This document shows positions 1 to 9,120 of a DNA stretch of 38,069 nt, in pieces. The stretch spans positions 1-38,069 of the forward strand of contig QCIY01000012.1 of the NCBI GenBank assembly GCA_003216415.1, given 5' to 3'. Origin of the DNA: Prochlorococcus sp. AG-402-O16. Its GTDB lineage: Bacteria > Cyanobacteriota > Cyanobacteriia > PCC-6307 > Cyanobiaceae. Position 1 is the stretch's first letter; each line of letters starts with the position of its first letter. The position numbers and the translations under genes are program-made. The notes beneath the pieces are model-generated. The model worked only from the letters and a program-made list of their open reading frames with translations. It was not told the origin of the DNA and did no database searches.

Positions 1-692
1 CTAGTGGAGAATGGAAAACTGTTTATACACCTGAGGGTACATTCAAAGCTAAAGCACTTGTTCTTGCAAGTGGAGCTATGGGTAGGCCAGCATCATTTAA
101 GGGAGAAGCTGATTTTCTTGGCAAAGGAGTAAGTTATTGTGCTACGTGTGATGGTGCTTTTTACAAAAATAGAGAAGTTGCTGTTGTTGGAGTAAACAAG
201 GAAGCAATTGAAGAGGCGACAGTTCTAACTAAATTTGCATCAACTGTGCATTGGATTACATCAAGTGATCCTAAATCAGATAATGTAGAAGCTATGGAAT
301 TGATGGATAGTTCAAATATAAAACATTGGAGTAGAACAAGATTATTAGAAATATTGGGTGATGATATGGGTGTTAATGGGGTTGTTGTAAAAAATAAGCA
401 AGAAGAAAATCCTATCAATTTAAATTTAGATGGAGTCTTTGTTTATATGAGTGGTTCAAAGCCGATCACTGATTTTTTAGGGGATCAAATTGCTTTAAAA
501 GAAGACGGAGGAGTTATTGTAGATGACTTTATGTCTACAAACTCTGATGGAGTATGGGCTATTGGAGATATAAGAAATACACCATTTAAGCAAGCTGTTG
601 TTGCAGCTTCTGATGGATGTATTGCCGCAATGTCTATTGATAGATATTTAAATAGTAGAAAAAATATAAGAGTAGATTGGATTCATTCTTAA
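1..692 (+). CDS. Thioredoxin-reductase-like flavoprotein, 5' partial
   Basis: The frame is open from base 3, so the N-terminal FAD-binding part lies outside the window. A CATC redox-active cysteine pair is encoded at 138-149, in the position typical of bacterial thioredoxin reductases. The C-terminal end has the flavin-contacting AIGDIRN segment followed by KQAVVAASDG, also typical of the family. The NADPH-binding signatures are absent: the usual GGGxSA turn reads VGVNKEA (186-206), and the usual HRRxxxR phosphate-binding stretch reads WITSSDPK (252-275). The fold is therefore TrxR-like but NADPH use is unlikely. Cyanobacterial ferredoxin-linked or otherwise NADPH-independent TrxR-like enzymes (the FFTR, DTR and DDOR groups) are the closest known idea; assignment to one of them is inference. 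It converges on sbtB with a 22-bp gap. Confidence 0.85.
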   Translation, partial: SGEWKTVYTPEGTFKAKALVLASGAMGRPASFKGEADFLGKGVSYCATCDGAFYKNREVAVVGVNKEAIEEATVLTKFASTVHWITSSDPKSDNVEAMELMDSSNIKHWSRTRLLEILGDDMGVNGVVVKNKQEENPINLNLDGVFVYMSGSKPITDFLGDQIALKEDGGVIVDDFMSTNSDGVWAIGDIRNTPFKQAVVAASDGCIAAMSIDRYLNSRKNIRVDWIHS

Positions 693-714
693 AAATAAAT
701 ATTTCTTCTTTAAT

Positions 715-996
715 TTAGAGGGGAGTTGCTTCAGAAATATAAGCGACTCCTCCGTAGTAGCTTAAATCGTCCCTTATGTTATCTCTCATTTTATCTATTA
801 ATTCTTGCTCACAAAAAACAATTACATGAGCATTTGCTCCTAATCCTGTAAATTCCATATCTTCAGTAACAACTCTTTCAGGCCCTCTGCCTGTAGCATG
901 TTTCATAACTGTATATCCAGGAACATTAGCTTTTTCTAATGTTTTAATGATTGCATCTAGTTCTCTTTCACTAAATATCAAGTCTAATCTTTTCAT
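715..996 (-). CDS. sbtB: PII-like carbon-sensing protein SbtB
   Basis: A 93-residue PII-superfamily protein encoded 2 bp after sbtA on the same strand, which is the classic position of SbtB. Known SbtB proteins bind adenine nucleotides (cAMP, AMP, ADP, ATP) and control the bicarbonate transporter SbtA. The N-terminal beta strand (MKRLDLIFSERELD), the short T-loop region (KHATGRGPERVV) and the buried strand AHVIVFCEQE fit the fold. The protein stops at YISEATPL and lacks the C-terminal cysteine-containing loop (CGPxGC type) seen in some freshwater SbtB proteins, so redox switching through that loop is not expected. Third gene of the SulP-SbtA-SbtB operon. Confidence 0.85.
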   Translation of the reverse strand: MKRLDLIFSERELDAIIKTLEKANVPGYTVMKHATGRGPERVVTEDMEFTGLGANAHVIVFCEQELIDKMRDNIRDDLSYYGGVAYISEATPL

Positions 997-998
997 TT

Positions 999-1997
999 TT
1001 ATAGAGTGGAAAGTGGGATAATGGTATTTACTAAACTCATATATATTGGAATCCCGAGAACTATATTGAATGGGAAAGTTAGACCTAGTGTAGTTGAAAT
1101 ATAATAACTAGATTTAGCTTCTGGAACTGTCATCCTCATCGCTGCAGGCACTGCTAAATAAGAGGCGCTTGCACATAAAACCACAAATAGAAGTGCGTTA
1201 CCAGGTCCTAAGGATAAAAATCTTGCAATGAAAACACCAATAAATGCGTTAAATAAAGGCATAAAAATCGCAAAGCCAATCAAGAACGAACCCGCATTCT
1301 TCAGTCTCGGCAATCTTTGAGCAGCGACTATTCCCATATCTAACAAGAAGAAGCATTCTGCTCCATAGAATAATTGTCCAGTAAAAGGTTCCATTTTTAC
1401 AATCCCGGAGGGATTACTAGAAGCAGTGAGAAATCCTACAATTAAGCTTGAGAGCAATAAATAAACTGATCCATTCAAAAATGATTCGTGTAATATTGCG
1501 CTTAGATGCATTTTTCTTGATTTTGGTCTGTTTTTGGGGGCTGCAAATTTTACAAGTAATAATCCAACAATTATTGCTGGAGATTCCATTAAAGCTAAGG
1601 CGCCAACCATAAACCCATCAAAAGCTATTTTTTGACTTTCCAAAAAACTTTCTGCGGAAATAAATGTAACAGCACTAATTGAACCGTATGCTGCTGCTAT
1701 CGCTGCTGAATTAAAGACATCAAACTTAAATCTTAAAATTAAAAATCCAATCAGCGGGATTACTAGTGACATCAGTATTGCAGCACTTAAAGTAGGCAAT
1801 ACTTGATCTGTAAAACCACTTTTCTGTATCTCTATACCTCCCTTAAAACCAATAGCTAGGAGCAGATATAATGAGAAGAGTTTAGGTAATGGAGCTGGTA
1901 TTTCTAAATCAGATTTAAAAAGTACTGATATTGCTCCAATCAAAAAGAAAAGAACTGGCGGGGCTAATACATTTTGAACAATTGGATTTATTTCCAT
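999..1997 (-). CDS. sbtA: Sodium-dependent bicarbonate transporter SbtA
   Basis: A 332-residue, almost wholly hydrophobic protein with about ten membrane segments in two halves, matching the SbtA family of high-affinity Na+/HCO3- symporters in the cytoplasmic membrane. The N-terminal stretch NPIVQNVLAPPVLFFLIGAI, then FKSDLEIPAPLPKLFSLYLL and the GFKGGIEI motif, is characteristic. The central soluble loop between the halves is short (around residues 155-165, KFAAPKNRPKSRK). It starts 6 bp after the SulP gene and ends 2 bp before sbtB, so the three are probably co-transcribed. It would supply bicarbonate to carboxysomes. Confidence 0.92.
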   Translation of the reverse strand: MEINPIVQNVLAPPVLFFLIGAISVLFKSDLEIPAPLPKLFSLYLLLAIGFKGGIEIQKSGFTDQVLPTLSAAILMSLVIPLIGFLILRFKFDVFNSAAIAAAYGSISAVTFISAESFLESQKIAFDGFMVGALALMESPAIIVGLLLVKFAAPKNRPKSRKMHLSAILHESFLNGSVYLLLSSLIVGFLTASSNPSGIVKMEPFTGQLFYGAECFFLLDMGIVAAQRLPRLKNAGSFLIGFAIFMPLFNAFIGVFIARFLSLGPGNALLFVVLCASASYLAVPAAMRMTVPEAKSSYYISTTLGLTFPFNIVLGIPIYMSLVNTIIPLSTL

Positions 1998-2003
1998 GAA
2001 TTG

Positions 2004-3656
2004 CTAGGCTATTACATTTAGAGCAGTTTCTAAAGCTTCTTTTCTTGTGTCAATGATATCTACAACTCCAAACTTGGCTAATCTATCTTTTACTTTTTCA
2101 TTAGCACCAGCAACAAATGCTTTTCTGGAATTATTTTTTGCTTCTTGCATCATATCCTCTATTGCCAAAGTCGCAGTCACTCCAAGTCGTGGTACATCAG
2201 TGATATCTAATATCAAAACTTTGTAGTTTCTTACAAGCATCATTCTTTCAGATATACCTTTAGCTGCTCCAAAACTAAGTGGTCCTTTGAGTCTAAATAG
2301 CATTACCTCTCCCGAACATCTATCTAGTAGTGCTTTTTCATCAGCAGGTAATGCATTTTTAGCTTGATCATCTTTGGATAAAGGATTATCCTCATCCATA
2401 CCTTCTAGCTGAGTTTCGGTTATTGAATCAATAGTGAGCATATTTGCGACAAAAACACCTACTAGAACTGCCCAAATTAAATCCCAAAAAACAGTCATTA
2501 GAAGTACGCCGTACATTACCGCAGAAGTTTTTAGAGATAATTTATGAGCTCTCTTTAAAAATCCCCAATCTATGATGTCTAAACCTACTTTAATCAGAAT
2601 TCCCGCAAGTAAAGCATTAGGAATTTGCTCTGCTAATGGTCCTGCCCCAACTAATACTATTAATAAAACAACTGAATGAACCATTCCAGAAATTGGAGTA
2701 GAACCTCCAGATTTGACGTTTATTACAGTTCTCATTGTTGCTCCCGCACCAGGTAATCCGGTGAAAAGACCTGCTACAGCATTCCCTATTCCTTGGCCAA
2801 TAAGTTCCCTATCAGAATTATGTTTTGTTTGAGAGATATTGTCTGCTACTAGAGATGTCAGTAAAGAGTCAATGGCTCCAAGTACTGCGAGAACTAACCC
2901 TGCCTGGAAAATAATTGGAAGATATTGATTAAAACTAGGTATATCTAAGGATGGTACTCCTCTAGGAATATCTCCGATTCTTACTAATTGGCCTTCTCCA
3001 AACATAAATATTGATATTGGGGTAACAATCAATAAGGCTAAAAGAGGAGCAGGAACCCACTGACTTATTTTTCTAGGTGTAAGAAATACTATTCCTAATG
3101 TCATTACTGAAATACCAATTGCTGCTGGATTGGGTTGGAAATTGGAAAAAACAGTTGTTAAAGAATCTATTACCTTTCCTTGAGTAGTTATTCCTAGTAA
3201 TGGTCCTATTTGAAGTGCAATGATTATGAAACCAATACCAGACATAAAACCTGAAACTACAGAATATGGTACGAGAGTAATATATTTCCCTAGTTTTAAA
3301 ATGCCAAATAATATTTGTAGTATTCCGCCAATCACTACAGCTGCCATTACTAATGGAAGAATTTGTCCAGCAGAAAGATCTTTTGGAACTCCTGCAGCAG
3401 CCAAACTTGCAACTACTCCCGCGACAGTCACGCTCATTGGACCAGTTGGTCCACTAACTTGAGCAGGAGTTCCTCCAAATAAAGCTGCTAAAAAACCAAC
3501 TACTACAGCCCCATATAATCCATAAATTGCTCCGCCAGGACCTAACGCTGCATTACCAAAAGCAAGAGCAAGAGGTAAAGCCACGACTGCAGCTGTAATT
3601 CCTCCAAGAATATCGCCTCTTATATTTTTTAAATGAAAGCCATTAATGATTTTCAA
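2004..3656 (-). CDS. SulP-family anion transporter, BicA-type
   Basis: A 550-residue SulP/SLC26 protein. The N-terminal ~400 residues form the multi-spanning transport domain, including the Gly/Pro-rich GGTPAQVSGPTGPMSVTVAG stretch of the substrate site. The C-terminal ~110 residues are a cytoplasmic STAS domain (VLILDITDVPRLGVTATLAI). Position directly upstream of sbtA and sbtB points to bicarbonate uptake of the BicA type rather than sulfate, but SulP substrate cannot be read from sequence alone. The start is TTG at 3656-3654; a strong AGAGGAG ribosome-binding site lies 7 nt upstream, which supports this non-ATG start. First gene of the operon, divergent from hemB. Confidence 0.9.
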   Translation of the reverse strand: MKIINGFHLKNIRGDILGGITAAVVALPLALAFGNAALGPGGAIYGLYGAVVVGFLAALFGGTPAQVSGPTGPMSVTVAGVVASLAAAGVPKDLSAGQILPLVMAAVVIGGILQILFGILKLGKYITLVPYSVVSGFMSGIGFIIIALQIGPLLGITTQGKVIDSLTTVFSNFQPNPAAIGISVMTLGIVFLTPRKISQWVPAPLLALLIVTPISIFMFGEGQLVRIGDIPRGVPSLDIPSFNQYLPIIFQAGLVLAVLGAIDSLLTSLVADNISQTKHNSDRELIGQGIGNAVAGLFTGLPGAGATMRTVINVKSGGSTPISGMVHSVVLLIVLVGAGPLAEQIPNALLAGILIKVGLDIIDWGFLKRAHKLSLKTSAVMYGVLLMTVFWDLIWAVLVGVFVANMLTIDSITETQLEGMDEDNPLSKDDQAKNALPADEKALLDRCSGEVMLFRLKGPLSFGAAKGISERMMLVRNYKVLILDITDVPRLGVTATLAIEDMMQEAKNNSRKAFVAGANEKVKDRLAKFGVVDIIDTRKEALETALNVIA

Positions 3657-3663
3657 AGATAAT

Positions 3664-3670
3664 CTCCTCT
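3664..3670 (-). promoter_or_regulatory. Ribosome-binding site fixing the TTG start of the SulP gene
   Basis: On the minus strand AGAGGAG is followed by 7 nt and then TTGAAAATC. Such a good Shine-Dalgarno match is uncommon among the genes of this window and argues that the TTG at 3656 is the true start. Confidence 0.65.
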
Positions 3671-3877
3671 TAATAGATACTTAACTAAAAGATATTATCT
3701 CTTTATGATGTAAATTTGTAAAAAATGAAGTTTGTGCAAAATATTTTTGTAACTTTTTATTCTCTTATTTAAAGAATTTAAGTTAATTTTCCTGAACAAA
3801 AGGAGTCTCTGATTGGTTTATGTGGGAGTCAAGCGATTAATGTATTAGATAAATATTTTAACTTAGATAATATTCAA

Positions 3878-4879
3878 ATGAATTCGATTATTCGCCCACG
3901 AAGGTTAAGAAGGAATGAAGCAATTAGAGAAATGGTAAGAGAAAACCATCTAAAGGCTTCGGACTTTATATATCCATTATTTATTCATGAAAAGGATTTT
4001 AAAGAGGAAATTTCTGCAATGCCAGGAACTTTTAGATGGGATATCAATGGCTTAATAAAAGAGGTTACTAGGGCATGGGAATTGGGAATAAGGTGTATTG
4101 TTCTTTTCCCAAAAATAAACGACAGTTTAAAAACTGAAGATGGTGCTGAGTGTTTTAATGAAGACGGTTTAATTCCTAAGGCTATTCGAATATTAAAAAA
4201 AGAGATTCCAGAAATGGCAATAATGACAGATGTTGCCTTGGACCCATACTCGTGCGATGGACATGATGGATTAGTTGATGAAACTGGAAAAATATTGAAT
4301 GATGAAACAATTGAAATTTTAAAAAAACAAGCTTTAACTCAAGCTAGAGCCGGAGCAGATTTTATTGGCCCTAGTGACATGATGGATGGGAGAGTTGGAG
4401 CAATTAGGACTGCCCTTGATAGTAAAGGGTTTAGTGATGTAGGTATTATTAGTTATACAGCTAAATATTCATCTGCTTATTATGGTCCGTTTAGAACTGC
4501 TTTAGATTCAGCTCCAAGAGAAAAAAGTAAAAAAATAATTCCAGATAATAAGTCTACATATCAAATGGACCCTGCCAACTCAAAAGAAGCTTTAATTGAA
4601 TCTGCATTGGATCAGTATGAGGGAGCTGATATTTTGATGGTAAAACCAGGAATTTCATATTTGGATATTGTTTATAGACTAAGCACTTTTTCAAATAAAC
4701 CCATAGCTGCATACAACGTTAGTGGTGAGTATTCCATGGTAAAGTCTGCTGCTATGAAGAACTGGATTAATGAAAGAGATATTGTTTTAGAAACGTTGCT
4801 TAGTTTCAAAAGAGCAGGAGCAAAATTAATACTCACTTATCATGCTTGTGATGCATCTCAATGGTTGCAGGATACTTAA
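3878..4879 (+). CDS. hemB: Delta-aminolevulinic acid dehydratase (porphobilinogen synthase)
   Basis: A 333-residue HemB that condenses two 5-aminolevulinate molecules to porphobilinogen, the first common step to heme, chlorophyll and corrin. The two catalytic lysines are visible: K196 in ISYTAKYSSAYYGPFR and K256 in ILMVKPG. The metal region reads DVALDPYSCDGHDG (about residues 118-131), with aspartates where zinc enzymes have the three-cysteine site, so this is the Mg-dependent plant/cyanobacterial form. Length is typical. It is divergent from the carbon-uptake operon across a 221-bp intergenic region and precedes the VOC gene by 62 bp. Confidence 0.97.
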   Translation: MNSIIRPRRLRRNEAIREMVRENHLKASDFIYPLFIHEKDFKEEISAMPGTFRWDINGLIKEVTRAWELGIRCIVLFPKINDSLKTEDGAECFNEDGLIPKAIRILKKEIPEMAIMTDVALDPYSCDGHDGLVDETGKILNDETIEILKKQALTQARAGADFIGPSDMMDGRVGAIRTALDSKGFSDVGIISYTAKYSSAYYGPFRTALDSAPREKSKKIIPDNKSTYQMDPANSKEALIESALDQYEGADILMVKPGISYLDIVYRLSTFSNKPIAAYNVSGEYSMVKSAAMKNWINERDIVLETLLSFKRAGAKLILTYHACDASQWLQDT

Positions 4880-4941
4880 AAACTCATTATTAACAAAAAT
4901 TTGGTTTATTCTTAGATTAGTAATAAATTGACTGCTTTATT

Positions 4942-5328
4942 TTGAAGTTTTCACAAGGAGTAAATAGGATTGGTCACATTGCACTTAGAGTAGAGAATCT
5001 CGAAAGGGCGAAATCTTTTTATATTAAGCTGGGTATGAATTTGGTTTGGGACGACAAAGATTGGTCTTATTTAGAAGCTGGTAAAGGGAAAGATGGACTT
5101 GCGTTGTTAGGCCCTAGCTATAAAGCTGCAGGACCTCACTTTGCTTTTCATTTTGAAAATAAAAAAGAAGTGGAAAATATTCAAAATGATTTAAAAAATT
5201 CTGGGGTAAAAGTTGGACCTTTACATGAACACAGAGATGGAACAGCATCTTTTTATATGAAGGATACTGAAGGAAACTGGCTCGAGATGCTTTATGTTCC
5301 TCCTGAAGGGATTCAATCGAATGTTTGA
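4942..5328 (+). CDS. VOC (glyoxalase/bleomycin-resistance fold) protein
   Basis: A 128-residue protein with the paired beta-alpha-beta-beta-beta units of the vicinal oxygen chelate superfamily. Likely metal ligands are H12 (NRIGHIALRV), H66 (GPHFAF) and E115 (GNWLEMLYVP); the fourth usual ligand, a glutamate in the first half, reads alanine (GLALLG). This could still be a lactoylglutathione-lyase-like enzyme, but the substrate cannot be assigned. The start is TTG at 4942; no ATG or GTG fits as well upstream. It is only 12 bp ahead of mutS2, so the two are likely co-transcribed. Confidence 0.8.
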   Translation: MKFSQGVNRIGHIALRVENLERAKSFYIKLGMNLVWDDKDWSYLEAGKGKDGLALLGPSYKAAGPHFAFHFENKKEVENIQNDLKNSGVKVGPLHEHRDGTASFYMKDTEGNWLEMLYVPPEGIQSNV

Positions 5329-5340
5329 TTCTTTTTTTGT

Positions 5341-7752
5341 ATGCAAGAGAAAAGTAATTCTAAAAAATCATATTCAGATAACACCTTGGAAGAAGAATCT
5401 GTAAGTCTTTTAGAATGGGATTCATTAAAAACGCATTTATCTTCATTCGCCTCAACTGAAATGGGTAAACAAGCAATTTTAAGTTCTGGTATTCCTGCAA
5501 AATACGAAGTATCTAAAAGACTTTTAAATGAAACTGTTGAAATAAATGAGCTAGAAAATAATTTAGATAAATCAATTAGTTTTTCTGGTGTTTTTGATAT
5601 TAGTAGAAATATTGAAATTTGTTCTAAGGGAGGTGTAATTTTATCTTCTGAATTGTTAGAAATAGCGAAAACAATTGCTGCAGCCAGAAATTTAAAAAAA
5701 ATCTTATTAGATTTTGAACAAAGGCCTTATATTTCATCTTTTACAAAAAATTTAATTGACCATCAGAATATTGAAACGATTTTTAAAAAAGGCATTGAAT
5801 CTAATGGAAGAATTTCAGACAACGCTAGTAATAAAATATCTATTCTTAGAAAAGAATTATTATCTAAGAAACTTGAAAGAAAAATATTAGTTGAGAAATT
5901 TATTCAAAAGAATTTAGCTTATTTGCAAGATACTACTATTGGAGATCGATATGGTAGGCCTGTTTTAGCAGTGAAAGTAAATTATGTAGATAAATTTAAA
6001 GGCATAATTCATGACTCTTCATCTTCAGGAAATACAGTATATTTTGAGCCTGATAGTGTAGTAACTAAAGGGAATAAGATTGCCTCTTTAGAGGCTAGGA
6101 TCACAGCAGAAGAATTTAAATTACTTAAGAAATGGTCTCAAGTTGTTAGTGATAATTCAAAAAATCTTATTGAAATGGCATCCATTTTATTGAGATTAGA
6201 AAATGCTCTAACTCGTTCAAGATATTCGAAATGGATTGGAGGCAAGACTCCTACTTTTGAGAAAAATCCCATTATTTCCTTAATTGGGTTTTCTCATCCG
6301 TTATTGATTTGGGAACATAAGAAAAAAGGGGCTCCTCCCCCAGTGGCTGTTGATTTTCATATAAATAGAAATATTAAGGTTGTAGCTATTACAGGTCCAA
6401 ATACTGGAGGTAAAACTGCCGCCTTAAAAGGTTTGGGTTTGTCTTTACTTATGGCTAGAGCAGGATTATTGATACCCTCAGCTAATAATCCTATTATCCC
6501 TTTTTGTCCAAATATATATGTTGATATAGGAGATAATCAATCATTAGAAGAAAATTTATCTACCTTCAGTGGGCATATATCCCGCATAAAAGAGATTTTA
6601 GATTCACTTGATAATAGGCAAGGATTATCAGTAGTTTTGTTAGATGAGATTGGATCTGGTACCGATCCTCTTGAAGGTAGCGCTCTTGCAATGGCGTTGC
6701 TAAAAGAATTTGCAAATAAATCTGATATCACTTTGGCAACTACACATTATGGAGACATTAAGGCATTAAAATATAATGACTCCAGATTTGAAAACGTTTC
6801 AGTTGCCTTTGATGAGGATTCTTTGAAGCCAAAATATATACTCAACTGGGGCATTCCTGGGAGAAGTAATGCTTTGTCAATCTCGAAGAGAATTGGTCTT
6901 GATGAAAGCATAATAAATGAAGCTGCAAATTATTTAAAGCCAAAAGAAGTTGATAATATCAATAGCATTATTAGAGGACTTGAAGAAGAGAGGATCAAAC
7001 AACAAAATTCTGCAGAAGCGGCTGCAGAACTGATTGCAAGGACTGAAATATTACATGATGAACTGAAGAGAAATTATGAATATCAAAAAATAAATGCTGA
7101 AAAAATCCAGGAAATTGAAAGGTCTAAATTATCAAAACATATTGTATCCGCTAAAAAAGAAGTGATAGATTTGATTAAAAAATTAAGAGATCAAAATGTT
7201 AATGGAGAGGACACGAGAATTATTGGCAAAAGATTAAAGGAAATTGAGACGGAACATTTAACCCAAAAAACATTTGAAAAGTCAATATCATGGAATCCGC
7301 AGGTAGGTGATTTTGTAAAAATTAAAAGTCTAAATAGTACGGGACAAATTGTAGACTTAGATAAAAAAGGTGGTTTTTACGAAGTTAAATGTGGTTCATT
7401 CAGAAGCACATTATCTGTAAATGAATTTGAAGGTATTAATGGAGAAAAACCTAATTTCAAAAGGTCAAAAATTGAGATCAAGTCTTTAAGAGAAGATTTT
7501 TCTTTTTCTAAAATTAGAACGAGTAAAAATACAATTGACGTAAGAGGACTAAGAGTTCACGAAGCCGAAATTATTATTGAGGAGAAAATTAGAAAATTTC
7601 ATGGACCGCTATGGATTGTTCATGGAATTGGAACTGGGAAATTAAAACAAGGTTTAAGAAAATGGTTATCAGGTTTAAATTATGTTGATAAGATTGAAGA
7701 TTCAGCAATCAATGAGGGTGGACCTGGTTGCAGTATTGCGTGGATAAAATAA
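5341..7752 (+). CDS. mutS2: MutS2 family ATPase/endonuclease with Smr domain
   Basis: An 803-residue MutS2 protein; it lacks the mismatch-recognition domain of MutS1. The order is an N-terminal core/lever region, an ABC-type ATPase domain with Walker A GPNTGGKT (352-359) and Walker B VVLLDEIGSGTDPLE, a coiled-coil linker rich in Lys and Glu, and a C-terminal Smr nuclease domain from about residue 732 (IDVRGLRVHEAE ... IVHGIGTGKLKQGLR). Known roles of the family are suppression of recombination and rescue of collided ribosomes; which applies here is unknown. It lies between the VOC gene and obgE in the same direction. Confidence 0.95.
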   Translation: MQEKSNSKKSYSDNTLEEESVSLLEWDSLKTHLSSFASTEMGKQAILSSGIPAKYEVSKRLLNETVEINELENNLDKSISFSGVFDISRNIEICSKGGVILSSELLEIAKTIAAARNLKKILLDFEQRPYISSFTKNLIDHQNIETIFKKGIESNGRISDNASNKISILRKELLSKKLERKILVEKFIQKNLAYLQDTTIGDRYGRPVLAVKVNYVDKFKGIIHDSSSSGNTVYFEPDSVVTKGNKIASLEARITAEEFKLLKKWSQVVSDNSKNLIEMASILLRLENALTRSRYSKWIGGKTPTFEKNPIISLIGFSHPLLIWEHKKKGAPPPVAVDFHINRNIKVVAITGPNTGGKTAALKGLGLSLLMARAGLLIPSANNPIIPFCPNIYVDIGDNQSLEENLSTFSGHISRIKEILDSLDNRQGLSVVLLDEIGSGTDPLEGSALAMALLKEFANKSDITLATTHYGDIKALKYNDSRFENVSVAFDEDSLKPKYILNWGIPGRSNALSISKRIGLDESIINEAANYLKPKEVDNINSIIRGLEEERIKQQNSAEAAAELIARTEILHDELKRNYEYQKINAEKIQEIERSKLSKHIVSAKKEVIDLIKKLRDQNVNGEDTRIIGKRLKEIETEHLTQKTFEKSISWNPQVGDFVKIKSLNSTGQIVDLDKKGGFYEVKCGSFRSTLSVNEFEGINGEKPNFKRSKIEIKSLREDFSFSKIRTSKNTIDVRGLRVHEAEIIIEEKIRKFHGPLWIVHGIGTGKLKQGLRKWLSGLNYVDKIEDSAINEGGPGCSIAWIK

Positions 7753-7797
7753 AATTTAAAATATCTAGAAAACCATTAATTTAATAAGTGTATTTAA

Positions 7798-8781
7798 GTG
7801 CAATTTATTGATCAAGCAAACATTATTCTTAAAGCTGGAAAAGGTGGGAATGGAATAGTTTCATTTAGAAGAGAAAAATTTGTTCCTGCGGGAGGACCTT
7901 CTGGGGGTAATGGTGGCAGAGGGGGTTCAATAATATTGGTCGCTGATAATAATCTTCAAACATTATTAGATTTTAAATTCAAAAGAGAAATAATTGCTGA
8001 AGATGGATGCAAAGGAGGTCCTAATAAAAGATCTGGCGCTTCAGGTCAGGATACAATCCTTAAAGTTCCTTGTGGTACAGAAATCAAGGATACTAACACC
8101 GGCATTATTTTAGGAGACTTAACTAAAGATAAACAGAGCTTAACTATTGCCATTGGAGGAAGAGGTGGACATGGTAATGCTTACTATTTAAGTAATCAAA
8201 ATAGAGCCCCAGAATCTTTTACTGAAGGGAAAGATGGTGAGATATGGGAGATTCAATTAGAACTGAAACTCCTTGCAGAAGTAGGTATTATTGGCCTTCC
8301 AAATGCAGGAAAAAGCACTTTAATTTCTGTTCTATCATCAGCTAGTCCAAAAATCGCAAACTATCCTTTCACTACTTTAATTCCTAACTTAGGTGTAGTA
8401 AGAAAAGTAGATGGGAATGGTTGCCTTTTTGCTGATATACCTGGATTAATATCTGGGGCAGCTGATGGGGTAGGTTTAGGGCATGATTTTTTAAGGCACA
8501 TCCAAAGAACTAAGATACTTGTACACTTAATTGATTCAATTGCAGAAAATCCTATACATGATTTTGAAATAATTGAGCAGGAATTAAAAAAATATGGGAA
8601 AGGTCTTTTAGATAAAGAGAGGATAATAGTGTTAAATAAAATGGAGCTGGTAGATGATGATTATTTGAAAATAATCACAAAAAAGTTGGAACATTTATCT
8701 AAAAAGAAAGTTTTAGTTATTTCTTCATCTTTAAAAAAAGGTCTATCCTCACTGCTTTCTGAAGTATGGAAAACGATCTAA
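7798..8781 (+). CDS. obgE: Obg-family GTPase
   Basis: A 327-residue Obg/CgtA GTPase involved in large ribosomal subunit maturation and stress control. Residues 1 to about 157 form the glycine-rich Obg domain ([27 protein letters not shown]). The G domain follows, with G1 GLPNAGKST (166-174), G3 [10 protein letters not shown] and G4 NKMEL. There is no C-terminal OCT extension, so this is the short form. The start is GTG at 7798, giving the conserved opening [14 protein letters not shown]. It follows mutS2 by 45 bp. Confidence 0.96.
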   Translation: MQFIDQANIILKAGKGGNGIVSFRREKFVPAGGPSGGNGGRGGSIILVADNNLQTLLDFKFKREIIAEDGCKGGPNKRSGASGQDTILKVPCGTEIKDTNTGIILGDLTKDKQSLTIAIGGRGGHGNAYYLSNQNRAPESFTEGKDGEIWEIQLELKLLAEVGIIGLPNAGKSTLISVLSSASPKIANYPFTTLIPNLGVVRKVDGNGCLFADIPGLISGAADGVGLGHDFLRHIQRTKILVHLIDSIAENPIHDFEIIEQELKKYGKGLLDKERIIVLNKMELVDDDYLKIITKKLEHLSKKKVLVISSSLKKGLSSLLSEVWKTI

Positions 8782-8867
8782 CTTAAATCAAAATTTTTGT
8801 TGTAAATAAATACACTTGATTTAATAATGAAAATTAGCCATAAATAAGATAATCCTTTAAACATAAT

Positions 8868-9050
8868 ATGAATTTCTACAGTTGTTTTGATAAACAAGGA
8901 AAAATAATAGCTAGATGTCAAACCATTCAAGATATTGAGGTTCTTAAGAAAATGGGAAGACCGATTGTAGAAGTTAAGGAAATGAAAAATGAAGAGTCGG
9001 TGGTATGTTCGCTGACAGGTAGCCCATCAGATTTTAATATGGATTACTAA
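8868..9050 (+). CDS. Conserved small protein of unknown function (60 aa)
   Basis: A 60-residue ORF with an ATG start and balanced composition (MNFYSCFDKQGKIIARCQTI). It resembles small proteins I recall in marine picocyanobacteria but I cannot assign a family. No signal peptide or membrane segment is seen. It lies 86 bp after obgE and immediately before a strong bidirectional terminator, consistent with being the last gene of the hemB-obgE transcription run. Function unknown. Confidence 0.7.
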   Translation: MNFYSCFDKQGKIIARCQTIQDIEVLKKMGRPIVEVKEMKNEESVVCSLTGSPSDFNMDY

Positions 9051-9065
9051 AAGAATTCAAGAACT

Positions 9066-9094
9066 AAAAAAAGGGCCTAAATGGCCCTTTTTTT
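9066..9094. terminator. Bidirectional rho-independent terminator
   Basis: A perfect inverted repeat (arms 9066-9077 and 9083-9094, core GGGCC/GGCCC, 5-nt loop TAAAT) is flanked by A7 on the left and T7 on the right. It can terminate the plus-strand gene ending at 9050 and the minus-strand cp12 transcript ending at 9121. Confidence 0.92.
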
Positions 9095-9120
9095 ATGCAT
9101 TATTTAAAAATTAAGAAAAC

